Shown one piece after another: positions 24,135 to 35,724 of a stretch of DNA of 64,000 bases; positions within the stretch are counted from its first letter, which is position 1, and the number at the start of each line of letters is the position of its first letter. Source of the stretch: Stictocephala bisonia. Taxonomy: Eukaryota > Arthropoda > Insecta > Hemiptera > Membracidae. Position numbers and translations under genes: made by a program. Under the pieces are notes generated by a model, which saw only the letters and a program-made list of their open reading frames with translations, made no database searches and was not told where the DNA came from. The DNA lies in assembly GCA_035578905.1 (NCBI GenBank), contig JAQJVL010000323.1:62001-126000 (forward strand), read 5' to 3'.

Positions 24135-26695
24135 GTTACCACTCGTATATGTGTATACTAACGAAAGGCTATCGGTAGCAATCAATTGGCTGAACCGTTT
24201 GTTAGATCAGAACTGTTAGTTCAACACATGTCCGCAACGAGCCAAGTACGCCAACCATATTCATGTTTGTTACCACTCGTATATGTGTATACTAACGAAA
24301 GGCTATCGGTAGCAATCAATTGGTTGAACCGTTTGTTAGATCAGAACTGTTAGTTCAACACATGTCCGCAACGAGCCAAGTACGTCAACCATATTCATGT
24401 TTGTTACCAATCGTATATGTGTATACTAACGAAAGGCTATCGGTAGCAATCAATTGGTTGAACCGTTTGTTAGATCAGAACTGTTAGTTCAACACATGTC
24501 CGCAACGAGCCAAGTACGTCAACCATATTCATGTTTGTTACCAATCGTATATGTGTATACTAACGAAAGGCTATCGGTAGCAATCAATTGGCTGAACCGT
24601 TTGTTAGATCAGAACTGTTAGTTCAACACATGTCCGCAACGAGCCAAGTACGCCAACCATATTCATGTTTGTTACCAATCGTATATGTGTATACTAACGA
24701 AAGGCTATCGGTAGCAATCAATTGGCTGAACCGTTTGTTAGATCAGAACTGTTAGTTCAACACATGTCCGCAACGAGCCAAGTACGTCAACCATATTCAT
24801 GTTTGTTACCAATCGTATATGTGTATACTAACGAAAGGCTATCGGTAGCAATCAATTGGTTGAACCGTTTGTTAGATCAGAACTGTTAGTTCAACACATG
24901 TCCGCAACGAGCCAAGTACGTCAACCATATTCATGTTTGTTACCAATCGTATATGTGTATACTAACGAAAGGCTATCGGTAGCAATCAATTGGCTGAACC
25001 GTTTGTTAGATCAGAACTGTTAGTTCAACACATGTCCGCAACGAGCCAAGTACGCCAACCATATTTATGTTTGTTACCAATCGTATATGTGTATACTAAC
25101 GAAAGGCTATCGGTAGCAATCAATTGGCTGAACCGTTTGTTAGATCAGAACTGTTAGTTCAACACATGTCCGCAACGAGCCAAGTACGCCAACCATATTC
25201 ATGTTTGTTACCACTCGTATATGTGTATACTAACGAAAGGCTATCGGTAGCAATCAATTGGTTGAACCGTTTGTTAGATCAGAACTGTTAGTTCAACACA
25301 TGTCCGCAACGAGCCAAGTACGTCAACCATATTCATGTTTGTTACCAATCGTATATGTGTATACTAACGAAAGGCTATCGGTAGCAATCAATTGGTTGAA
25401 CCGTTTGTTAGATCAGAACTGTTAGTTCAACACATGTCCGCAACGAGCCAAGTACGTCAACCATATTCATGTTTGTTACCAATCGTATATGTGTATACTA
25501 ACGAAAGGCTATCGGTAGCAATCAATTGGTTGAACCGTTTGTTAGATCAGAACTGTTAGTTCAACACATGTCCGCAACGAGCCAAGTACGTCAACCATAT
25601 TCATGTTTGTTACCAATCGTATATGTGTATACTAACGAAAGGCTATCGGTAGCAATCAATTGGTTGAACCGTTTGTTAGATCAGAACTGTTAGTTCAACA
25701 CATGTCCGCAACGAGCCAAGTACGTCAACCATATTCATGTTTGTTACCAATCGTATATGTGTATACTAACGAAAGGCTATCGGTAGCAATCAATTGGTTG
25801 AACCGTTTGTTAGATCAGAACTGTTTGTTCAACACATGTCCGCAACGAGCCAAGTACGCCAACCATATTCATGTTTGTTACCAATCGTATATGTGTATAC
25901 TAACGAAAGGCTATCGGTAGCAATCAATTGGTTGAACCGTTTGTTAGATCAGAACTGTTAGTTCAACACATGTCCGCAACGAGGCAAGTACGTCAACCAT
26001 ATTCATGTTTGTTACCAATCGTATATGTGTATACTAACGAAAGGCTATCGGTAGCAATCAATTGGTTGAACCGTTTGTTAGATCAGAACTGTTAGTTCAA
26101 CACATGTCCGCAACGAGCCAAGTACGCCAACCATATTCATGTTTGTTACCACTCGTATATGTGTATACTAACGAATGGCTATCGGTAGCAATCAATTGGT
26201 TGAACCGTTTGTTAGATCAGAACTGTTAGTTCAACACATGTCCGCAACGAGCCAAGTACGCCAACCATATTCATGTTTGTTACCAATCGTATATGTGTAT
26301 ACTAACGAAAGGCTATCGGTAGCAATCAATTGGTTGAACCGTTTGTTAGATCAGAACTGTTAGTTCAACACATGTCCGCAACGAGCCAAGTACGTCAACC
26401 ATATTCATGTTTGTTACCAATCGTATATGTGTATACTAACGAAAGGCTATCGGTAGCAATCAATTGGTTGAACCGTTTGTTAGATCAGAACTGTTAGTTC
26501 AACACATGTCCGCAACGAGCCAAGTACGTCAACCATATTCATGTTTGTTACCAATCGTATATGTGTATACTAACGAAAGGCTATCGGTAGCAATCAATTG
26601 GTTGAACCGTTTGTTAGATCAGAACTGTTAGTTCAACACACATCCGGCAACGAGCCAAGTACGTCAACCATATTCACGTTTGTTTACCACTCGTA
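24135..26695. repeat. Satellite subtype B, ~134-bp monomer
   Basis: Same satellite with fixed differences: GTATATGTGTATACTAACGA, CTATCGGTAGCAATCAATTG, CATGTCCGCAACGAGCC. About 19 nearly identical units, starts 24151, 24285, 24419, 24553 and so on. The sharp change of subtype near 24135 indicates a recent separate expansion. Repeating frames in the array are not genes. Confidence 0.95.
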
Positions 26696-27000
26696 CATGT
26701 GTGTATTGAATCAAGTTTATTGATAGTTATATTGTATGTTAGATCAGAATTGTTAGTTTTATATGATATACGTATTAGTTTTCTAAAACAAGCTTAGACG
26801 GTACTGATTTTATTACACTCATTGATTCCATTTCACATTTTGGTTCTGTGTTATGATAACTGAAAAACGTAAAAACTTTTCAATCTTGTGTTATGTTATG
26901 GTTACACAAGGAATTGATTTTAACACACTTAGTTATTGACTTACTCTTTACTTATGAGACGCCGACACAATGTTCTGCGTATTTTAAGGCGAATATATGA

Positions 27001-27122
27001 TATGTGTGTAGCCTGGTTACTTACTGAGTGTAACTGTTCCTCAGAAAGGGCAAGTTATTAATAGCCCAACATCCAGGGCAACTAAGAGACCTACAGCTTT
27101 ACGTAGAAACCGAATCACGTTG
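27001..27122 (-). repeat. Dispersed repeat family copy 3, inverted fragment
   Basis: CTCAGAAAGGGCAAGTTATT, AATAGCCCAAC and ACCTACAGCTTTACGTAG match the reverse complement of the 3' part of copy 1. Confidence 0.65.
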
Positions 27123-27347
27123 TTTCATATCGCGACTTCATTTCACATTCTGCTATTGTTTAGCATTGCTTATCGTCTGCCAAGAACTACTGTAACATGT
27201 CATTGACCTAAAAGCGTCAATTGACTCACGGTTTAGTGTTGTTTATTTAGTTAAATATTCATATACATACAATCGGAAAACGATTTATCACTCGTCACGC
27301 AAGAACGACAGCTAGTTGAGCTTTTATATTGATGTTACGGTTTAGAA

Positions 27348-27376
27348 CAGTGGTTCTCAAAATATAGTACGGCACA
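27348..27376 (+). mobile_element. hAT-type terminal sequence (single end)
   Basis: CAGTGGTTCTCAAAATATAG followed by TACGGCAC matches the common CAGTGGTTCTCAAA terminus of hAT elements. No matching right end was seen, so this may be a remnant. Confidence 0.45.
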
Positions 27377-27979
27377 GAGAAAAAGGAACAGAGGCCGTTT
27401 TCTTATGCCGCATTGAACGCCTCAGATGCGTTTATAAACAAATTACAACTAAAATACATATTTTTAAATCTGAAGTAATAATTAGTACACTTACCCCTGA
27501 GTATTAAGGAGGGTAGTGGAGGCTGGCCCATCCATGTGCCTGGCAAAATGAAGAACTAACTACTCGAAACACTAACTTAACCCTTATTTACCACGAAGGG
27601 AATGGTAAGCAAGCGTAGAGAACCAAACCCCATAGCGAAGCAAAGGATTTTAGCTATCTAATAATACTCACAAATACTATAATTTGAGTAGTTAATTATT
27701 ATATGTAATTTTTAGTGTTGAAGCAGTTATCTCTAACAAGAATGGCCCATTTAATATTTATTTGTTGCTATCAATTTGACTAACTCTTCGCTGTTACAAC
27801 ATTCCTTCCTCAGTCACTATTACGTCTACAGATTCGTAAGAACAAACACATGTTATCGCGTGAACTGTAAGACCTGTCTGTACTTGAACTTGACAAGTCG
27901 TTATCAGTCTGGCAAAAGTGCAATTGGTGATAACAGTAGTTGCGCGGTGAATAATTGTCAATTCGATGTTAGTTTTGAA
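27377..27979. other. Unassigned spacer
   Basis: No supported gene. Confidence 0.5.
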
Positions 27980-28310
27980 AACTTGGAGTACATACAGATG
28001 TCGATTACGTACATACGCCCTTCATCTTCGCTATGACTGATTGTAGAGCACACAAACACAGATGGTCTCAGCCCACGTTATTGCTAAGCTCGCCACTGAT
28101 AACAGCCAGTCCGCGTGGCGCGCTGCGACACCGTCAGTCAGTGACAACTTGGAGTACATACCGATGTCGATTACGTACATTCGCCCTTCATCCTCTCTAT
28201 GACTGATTGTAGAGCACACAAACACAGATGGTCCCAGCTCACGTTATCGCGCAGCTCGCCACTGATAACAGCCAGTCCGCGTGGCGCGCTGCGACACCGT
28301 CAGTCAGTTC
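27980..28310. repeat. Tandem duplication, 165-bp unit, 2 copies
   Basis: AACTTGGAGTACATAC starts at 27980 and 28145/6. Both units contain GACTGATTGTAGAGCACACA and CAGTCCGCGTGGCGCGCTGC, and are much more GC-rich than their surroundings. Confidence 0.95.
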
Positions 28311-29599
28311 GCGTCCTCGAGTCAGTGTCATTGATCTCAAGTTTCATGCGTTACTTCCGTATGTACAGTAGTTGTTTGGCTTTCTGTTTCATATTCACTG
28401 TAAGTAGTGATTTGTAATTTAGTTTAAACTATGGTAATAATACATTCGAAGATTCAATATTACAGTATATTTATGCTAAATTTAACTGCGCATTAAACGC
28501 ATTTATACGATGTTATAGTACATTGAAAAATGTCTCATGTTCATTTTAAACGGGGTGAGTATATAAACCCCTGTTATTATTCAAAGGAGAAAGATGGTAT
28601 AAAACCACACTGTTATCATCAACACGGTAACAGAGTACTTATTTTTTGTATATCCATACATAGTATATAATCAAAAAACGATGTACTTACTCATTGCGAG
28701 CCACTGAATTGATTTTGATGAAATTTGAAGATACCCACTTCCCGAAATTCAATTCCCAAGGGGTAGAAACAGTCCATAACGTTCGGGTTTTCCATAAGAG
28801 TAACATTTATAATTCATCACAAACATGATACAAACATTTTGTCAGCCCCTCTCTTTATAACCCTCCCTCCCCCAATCCTCGAGGACTGACGTAGTAATTA
28901 TTATTTCTTACTTCTCTGCGGTTAGAGTGAGAGTGGTGGAACAACACTATCTATCGATCTATCGATATCCATGCTATCTAAGTAAGGAAGTATTCGTGGT
29001 TGGATTATTCTCTGTGGTTGTGGTGTGAGATAATTCAATAGACACGTTGCTGTTTAAATGAAACTCCACAAACTGTTCGTTTCAATCACAATGCGTATTC
29101 CCAATTTATTTTCAGTAATATGTCTGTCCTTTAGCTGTGTGGTATACTGGTAACTAAGGAATAAGTTTCTTTACTCAAGTAAAATAAGAATTCAATACAA
29201 TCCTGTATACCTTAACTTATTGTCCGATCAAGTGTATGATTCAGGTAGGAATGTGCCACTCTGATACTTTTGCTTAACTGATGTAACAGTTCAATTTGCC
29301 AGCGCGCATCAGTTTAATTTAACTGATGCAAAGCAACAGGACGTGGTCTTCCAGCATTCTGTTGATGTTAAAACTATCCGCATCAGATGTGTTGTCTGAT
29401 ACAAATAGAAACAGAACAGGTGACCGGAATATATGGAGTATTCATTTTCTGTTGCATCAGATGGTCTTGCCCATCAGTTACTTTTCACATAAGTTAAATT
29501 GTATCAACTGATGCAAAGAATCTGATGCTCTTACTTTTGACCATCACTAGATTCAGGATAAAAAAAATCTGTGAATATCCAGCGCACAATGTGTAGGGT
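28311..29599. other. Unassigned spacer with a short palindrome
   Basis: The only structure noted is GCATCAGTT-taattt-AACTGATGC (29306-29329); CATCAGTT/AACTGATG motifs recur nearby up to 29530. No gene supported. Confidence 0.5.
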
Positions 29600-30145
29600 C
29601 ACTGTTACACAAATTAATGTTACTTTATGGTAACGGTGAACCAATATTGATGTCGCTGTTACTTGATGATAACAGTGAACCAGTATTGGGCGTTACTGTT
29701 ACGTGATGGTAACAGTGAAACAGTAGTGGGTGTCACTAATACACAAGTTAATGTTACTTGAAGGAAATAGTGAACCAGTATTGAGTGTCACTGTTATACA
29801 AATTCCTGATACTTGATGGTAACAGTGAACCTGTATTGGGGATCACTGTTACACAACTTACTGTTACTTAAAGGAAATAGTGAACCAGTATTGAGTGTCA
29901 CTGTTATACAAATTCCTGATACTTGATGGTAACAGTAAACCTGTATTGGGATCACTGTTACACAAGTTATTGTTACTTGAAGGTGCTCATGAACCAGTAT
30001 CAATGTTACTTGATGGTAGCAATGAGCCAATACTGGGTGTTACTGATACTTTATGATAATAGTGAACCATTATTGGGTTTTACTATTACACAAGTTACTG
30101 TTACTTGATGGTAGCACTGAACCAGTATTGAGGATCACCGTTACT
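29600..30145. repeat. Degenerate minisatellite of self-complementary GTTACTGTTAC / GTAACAGTGAAC motifs
   Basis: Units of about 55 bp alternate GGTAACAGTGAACCAGTATT with GTCACTGTTACACAAGTTAC. The two halves are partly complementary, so strands could fold into repeated hairpins. Frames on both strands are periodic artefacts. Confidence 0.85.
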
Positions 30146-30944
30146 ACACGATCTTATTTTTGAGACCTTTGGAAGAATAGTCAAAAAGACAACCTAACTT
30201 GATAAAGCTGAGCTTAGCAAAGACACAATATGAGGTGAAGTAATATGTAACATTATAAAAAAAGTATACTGAACTTATGGAAAAAACACACACGAAACAG
30301 ACAGAAGGTTGTTAGAAGCACGAACTACAACTGAAGAACGATTAGCACAAGCACAATACGCTTGTAATTTATAGTTCATATAAGTTACACTCCAAGGATG
30401 ATGACATATTATCTGTATTCTTTCGTCATCACTAGGAAACTTACTAACGTCTTAGGAAAATACTAACCAATGTATACTAACGTCTTAATATCGATACTAA
30501 CAATTATTATACCATTTCTTCAACTAAATATTAACATTATTCACATATGAAGTCAATTTCTTGAGAGTCTTCAGGCTTTTAAAGAAGAGCCAGTCGATTT
30601 ATAGACGTATTAAGCAAACGATCTTCGTGTCGAAATTTATTCAAATATTTAAAGATGTTAACTTTAATTATATGTTAAAGAATTATATTATAAAGATGTT
30701 AAACAGCATCAATATATTACCCCAAAAATTTCACATTGAAACAAATTCGACAACATTTAAAATGTTACTAAAAGTTCATCTCTAGGAGGTCGCTTAAAAT
30801 CTCGAAACCCACCTCTACGTACTGCTTCTCAGTTGAGCAGTTAAAATTTTTCGCCCAATACTATATATCTGGGCCATAGCGTGAAACAGTTTTGATGGAC
30901 GCAATAAGTCCCTTATTAATGCTCCACCAATACCTGTAGGTGGA

Positions 30945-31127
30945 ATGAACCTCTCAGGGAGGAAATGGACACTTTTGAATCGGTTCCGAACTGGCGTAGG
31001 TAGATTTAACTACTGGAAGTATAAATGGGGATTGACACTAGAACAGTCAAGTGAATGCGCGGAGTCTATCAAAACAATGAATCACATAATTACAGAGTGT
31101 CCCCTGCGTTCTTTCAGGGAGGGATAG
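30945..31127 (+). pseudogene. C-terminal fragment of a non-LTR retrotransposon polyprotein
   Basis: A 60-codon open piece reads L-N-R-F-R-T-G-V-G-R-F-N-Y-W-K-Y-K-W, then C-x17-H-I-I-T-E-C-P. This is the region after the reverse transcriptase in jockey/CR1-like elements, which ends in a Cys/His pattern. It matches the fragment at 45171. No catalytic region is attached, so it is a dead 5'-truncated copy. Confidence 0.65.
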
Positions 31128-31544
31128 GCTAGTATAAACAGAATAAGTGAGGCAGGTCGTAAATGGCTCGATGGATTGGATTTAGCTTTGTGACAGGAGA
31201 TCACTTTTGTTTTATTTAAATATTGCATGACTTTTGGGTCTTAAATCAAATATATATCACAACTTAAAGGAAAAAATGACTCAATGGTAGCTGACAAAAA
31301 AACCATACGATCTATATATAGGAGGTAGATTGACACTCAATCAATGAGCTAATTAGCAATAAATTAGTTTATATTTACGCCTGTAGTTTATTTATAAAAT
31401 ATAAAGACAGCTAATTTATGTTGACTATAATAACATGCAGATTTTTGATGATTCTATTAAATATGACCATTGTAATACAATAAAATATAAGGGCCTTTTT
31501 TCGGAACCTCCACTCTTGAAACCCATTTGCAATCTGGTTTCTGT

Positions 31545-31586
31545 AACATAACCTAACCTAACTTAACGTAACCTAACCTAACCTGA
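31545..31586. repeat. Interstitial telomere-like (CCTAA)n
   Basis: TAACATAACCTAACCTAACT and following ACGTAACCTAACCTAACC form about eight imperfect copies of the complement of TTAGG, the ancestral insect telomere repeat. Confidence 0.6.
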
Positions 31587-31989
31587 CCATCCCTTTCGTG
31601 GGGCTGTTCCTATAGGAAATATTTCAAGATGGTGGCCCTCTTCTAAAAAAGATCCAAATATCGTCTGTTGCAATAAATAATGTTTAATTTTGACGTATAA
31701 ACATCTGAAAAAAAGTTTTATATACCTTCAATATTCTACCAAGATGGTCAACAGATATATCCCGACGGATAATGTGGAAGGGACTCCGTCACCAGGCAGC
31801 AAGCACCACTTTGCCCCGTACATAAGCAGCCTGTGCAGACTCAATTTACCCCTTCTGACAACGTTCAATTAATCTATTTTCGACCGTGATTACGTTCGTT
31901 GTTGACTCGTCGGATGAGCCTCCCTCGCAATCCCCCTTTCGACAGTAAATTGTTTGTAAATCCTAAATATAGGAAAATTGTAAAATCTA

Positions 31990-32080
31990 TATATATTCTA
32001 TCTATCTATCTATATCTATAGATCTATAATAGATCTATATCTATATCTATCTATCTATATCTATATATATTCTATATATA

Positions 32081-32139
<59 letters not shown>
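31990..32139. repeat. (TCTA)n / (TA)n microsatellite
   Basis: Mixed CTAT/TCTA units followed by a pure TA run of about 50 bases. Confidence 0.95.
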
Positions 32140-32141
<2 letters not shown>

Positions 32142-32402
32142 TTAACTTTACGGTATATTAGTAAAGTTTGTCATATTAACCATATGAATACCACGTTGTT
32201 ATTTATTTATTTTTTGAGACTCCCAAACTGATATAAAGATAGTTTTAAAGCTAACTAAAAAAAATAGGTAACCCCCACCATGTTGAATATTGTTTTAACA
32301 GTTTTATATTCTGGACATAAATAAAATTATTATTACCTCCGTAACTTAACTAAGAGAATTATTACTGTTCGAAGTTTATTTCTTATTACAGTACATTTAC
32401 TG

Positions 32403-32900
32403 NNNNNNNNNNNNNNNNNNNNNNNNNNNNNNNNNNNNNNNNNNNNNNNNNNNNNNNNNNNNNNNNNNNNNNNNNNNNNNNNNNNNNNNNNNNNNNNNNN
32501 NNNNNNNNNNNNNNNNNNNNNNNNNNNNNNNNNNNNNNNNNNNNNNNNNNNNNNNNNNNNNNNNNNNNNNNNNNNNNNNNNNNNNNNNNNNNNNNNNNNN
32601 NNNNNNNNNNNNNNNNNNNNNNNNNNNNNNNNNNNNNNNNNNNNNNNNNNNNNNNNNNNNNNNNNNNNNNNNNNNNNNNNNNNNNNNNNNNNNNNNNNNN
32701 NNNNNNNNNNNNNNNNNNNNNNNNNNNNNNNNNNNNNNNNNNNNNNNNNNNNNNNNNNNNNNNNNNNNNNNNNNNNNNNNNNNNNNNNNNNNNNNNNNNN
32801 NNNNNNNNNNNNNNNNNNNNNNNNNNNNNNNNNNNNNNNNNNNNNNNNNNNNNNNNNNNNNNNNNNNNNNNNNNNNNNNNNNNNNNNNNNNNNNNNNNNN
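32403..32900. other. Assembly gap (N)
   Basis: 498 undetermined bases. Confidence 1.
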
Positions 32901-32984
32901 GAATAAAATAAGTCTTACTGATTATATTAACATCAAAATATAATCGATTTTGACGAACATTGATTTTTTAAAATTAAATACCAA

Positions 32985-33111
32985 AACGTCCGGTTAACCG
33001 GACGTTGGGCTTCTTTGCAGATACGACCGACGTCCGGTTTCCCGGACGTCGAGCTTCTTTGCATATACATTTAACGTCCGGAAAACCGGACGTTGGGATT
33101 GAAAGGGTTAA
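32985..33111 (+). mobile_element. piggyBac-like right end with three 44-bp-spaced palindromes
   Basis: AACGTCCGG...CCGGACGTT (32985-33006), GACGTCCGG...CCGGACGTC (33029-33050) and AACGTCCGG...CCGGACGTT (33073-33094) have centres exactly 44 bp apart. They are followed by TTGGGATTGAAAGGG and TTAA (33108-33111). GGG-TTAA is the piggyBac right-end pattern. Palindromes this regular are likely transposase-binding sites. The left end is in or beyond the gap. Confidence 0.55.
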
Positions 33112-33702
33112 TAAAAGTTAAAAAACAAGACATGTGAAAACATTTTCTTACATAGTCTAAAAAACGTGAGTTAATAACTTTGAAACATAAACTGTAAAAT
33201 AAAACTTAGGCCTAAATTAACTAATAATAACAATAAATAAAGTACCTATGTACATAAACTAGAACAATTCTCAAATTGAAATAGACCTATATCTAAAAAA
33301 GAAACAAAAGACAATTCAAATAGGCCTCGTCCAAATAAGAAAACTACCATGTCAGTTAACTATATGGTTAAAATAGATTAAGTATGTGTTATATGAGTGC
33401 ATATATAATTATTAATAAATCTGTAAGTGTGTATTGCAGGCCTGTTTTATTGAGATATGTATATAGCCTTGATTAAAATATTGATTTTGGTAATAATTAT
33501 ATACTTTCTAGAAGCTTCTAGAACTGTGATGTTAGTAACTATACAGTTTCCACTCACCTCAAAAAATGTAAAATTTGCTGTTATAAAGTGGTTAGGCCTA
33601 TAACTAAGTTAGATTATCAGAAGAGACCATTTCATCATACAGAATTTCCCTGGAAGATTGGAAAACTCTTTTACAGACCTAAGAGTATATTATTTTAGTT
33701 AA

Positions 33703-34517
33703 CACTTTTAGTGCCATGTTCTTTTCGTATTTCTTTTACAAATAGTACCAGACAATTTTTGTCAAACATTTGAGGTTCTAGGTAAATTAATGTTGCGTGT
33801 TCGTTTTTGTCATATTTTTGTGAATATTTTTTTAATTGTAGGGAAGCAAGTGTTGTTCATAAATATATAACAATTTGACATCTTATTATTAATAATTAAA
33901 GCTTCCGGTAATGACCACATCAAGGTGTTATCTATAGTATTTAAACTATCAAACGTTTTTCCCATGCTGTGATGTGGCATCCTTGGTGGTATCTCTAAGG
34001 CTCATGATACTTATTCTCTAAGTTTTATGTTGTACAAATATAAAATCATAAAGATGAGAACAATTGTTTTGCATCTTTGAAAGTGGGTCTTTTTTAGGAA
34101 ATGTTGGTAGAATTTTGCTTTTGATAACATTTTATAGAACATTTAAATCATTATATGTATATATCATTAGTCAAACTATAAAAATTATAGTTTTACAAAA
34201 ATATATCGGAGCCTAGAATCCTACACAATTTAATTACCAAACTACCAAATTAGTATTTATAAATAACAATAACTCAGGCTAATCAAACTATAATATAATT
34301 TACTCAACATACCGCTTTGATTGCACTTATATATTCTCACTGGCCGCCTATATTTTGCGCCGTCTGATGACGTTCCCATTATTTTTGTCGCTGTCACTGA
34401 TCTGCTGCTCGAATGGAAAATAGTGATGGCATATTAGAAATATGAATCTTCACTCACCAGCGACGACTTCACTTTTTGACTAAAGGCTACTCACAGTGAC
34501 TCTCGGCACTAAAAGGG
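33703..34517. mobile_element. Non-autonomous piggyBac-like MITE, 815 bp, TTAA duplication
   Basis: Left end TTAA-CaCTTTTAGTGCC (TTAA at 33699-33702), right end GGCACTAAAAGgG-TTAA (TTAA at 34518-34521). The 13-bp inverted termini differ at one position, and TTAA at each side is the piggyBac signature. No transposase ORF inside. Confidence 0.8.
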
Positions 34518-34603
34518 TTAATTATGTTATTTTTAAATTTTGTTTAGTTAGTTTTTTTTTACACTAAACACGATTATGTAACTGCTTTAGTAGAAAAATG
34601 AAC

Positions 34604-34735
34604 ATTGGCCCACCCACCCATACATGTACGGTGGTATTGGCCCACCCACCTACCCATACATGTACGTTGGTATTGGCCGACCCACCCACCCATACGCGTA
34701 CGGTGGTATTGGTGGGTGGGTCACACTTCACAAAC
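34604..34735. repeat. Minisatellite CCCACCCATAC...GTACGGTGGTATTGG, ~3 units
   Basis: Three units of ~38 bp, with GTACGGTGGTATTGG followed at the end by the inverted GGTGGGTGGGTC. A degenerate relative lies at 43700-43920. Confidence 0.85.
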
Positions 34736-35485
34736 CTAACCATACTAACCTAACATGTCCTTTATAAAAATTCAAGATTTGTGTTAAATTCGGGTGTCTG
34801 ACCTCCAATTTTTGTTTTTTAGTTTTAAATAAAAGGTACAAATACAGTACACCAAACAGTGTAAATAACACTTGGAGGTAACAGACTGTATCAGGTGATT
34901 TTGTTAAGAATTCAGCTAAAAAGCTAGTAGAAGTAAGTTACACACAAACAATGCTTCCTTTATTCAGATCACTCATATATTACTGGAGGTGTATAGTATA
35001 GATGTGCTCATGACCTTGTCATGTTGAGTTATAGTGAGATGAAGAACGCAGAGTTAAAGTAAAGCATTTCTAAAACACTAATAGCAGAGCTGAGTCGATT
35101 TGATTATTAGCACAGAACAGCTGATTGATGAATTAAATTTAGGGAAAAAAATTAAACAATATCGTCTGAAAGTTTATTTTTGTAAAATATTGCAAATGTC
35201 TGAGGATTTCAATGGAAACAAATAATACTATCCACTGAATTTAATTCACTCACAGACATCGCTATTCAGTTTTCTGTATTTTACCCGATGGGACAGTCTC
35301 AATTTTTGAACATGGTTAGTACAACTATAAACAAACTAAAGTCATGCGTAGAGCTATATACACATAGTTTATTGCATATAAAGTTTGCATACATTTGTTT
35401 TTGTTTTAGGTCAAACACTTTATTTTAACAGTATTCATATCAAATAACATAGTTTTCAATTGAAACCTAATAAAACTGCAGCATT

Positions 35486-35560
35486 ATGAAGGGAATGAAT
35501 GGTCACATTATAACTGGAACAAACATATGTGTAGACTACTGGCAGTGGACTCCTGAAAAG
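35486..35560 (+). CDS. DCLRE1B: Apollo-like nuclease, exon 1 (start)
   Basis: ATG at 35486; 25 codons ending AAG then gtacaa, phase 0. The peptide begins M-K-G-M-N-G-H-I-I and ends I-C-V-D-Y-W-Q-W-T-P-E-K. The M-N-G ... V-D-(Y/F)-W layout is the usual N terminus of Apollo proteins, where a short strand precedes the metal-binding loop. A second Met at codon 4 could also be the start; M-N-G alignment with the family slightly favours it. No upstream coding exon is needed. Confidence 0.85.
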
Positions 35561-35607
35561 GTACAAATATGTAGACTACATACAATAGAAACTTGTAGAG
35601 GTTTTAT

Positions 35608-35724
35608 AGTTGTTAAGTTAATTTTATTAATTTAACTTAACAACTGTAAAATTAAATTTAAAACTATAAAATAAACTTAAAACCAGTAAACACAGAAAGT
35701 TATTACTTTCTGTGTTTACTGGTT
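35608..35724. repeat. Two adjacent perfect hairpins in intron 1
   Basis: AGTTGTTAAGTTAA (35608-35621) pairs with 35632-35645. AACCAGTAAACACAGAAAGT (35681-35700), a 4-nt loop, and its exact reverse complement (35705-35724) form a 20-bp stem. They start 48 bp downstream of the exon 1 donor site. Confidence 0.95.

Noticed and set aside
25660..26363. Open frames of 60-86 codons in the 134-bp satellite
   Set aside because: Same peptide repeated by the array; no gene signal.
13003..26695. CRISPR-like repeat arrays
   Set aside because: Units are head-to-tail with no unique spacers, and the genome is eukaryotic: these are satellites.
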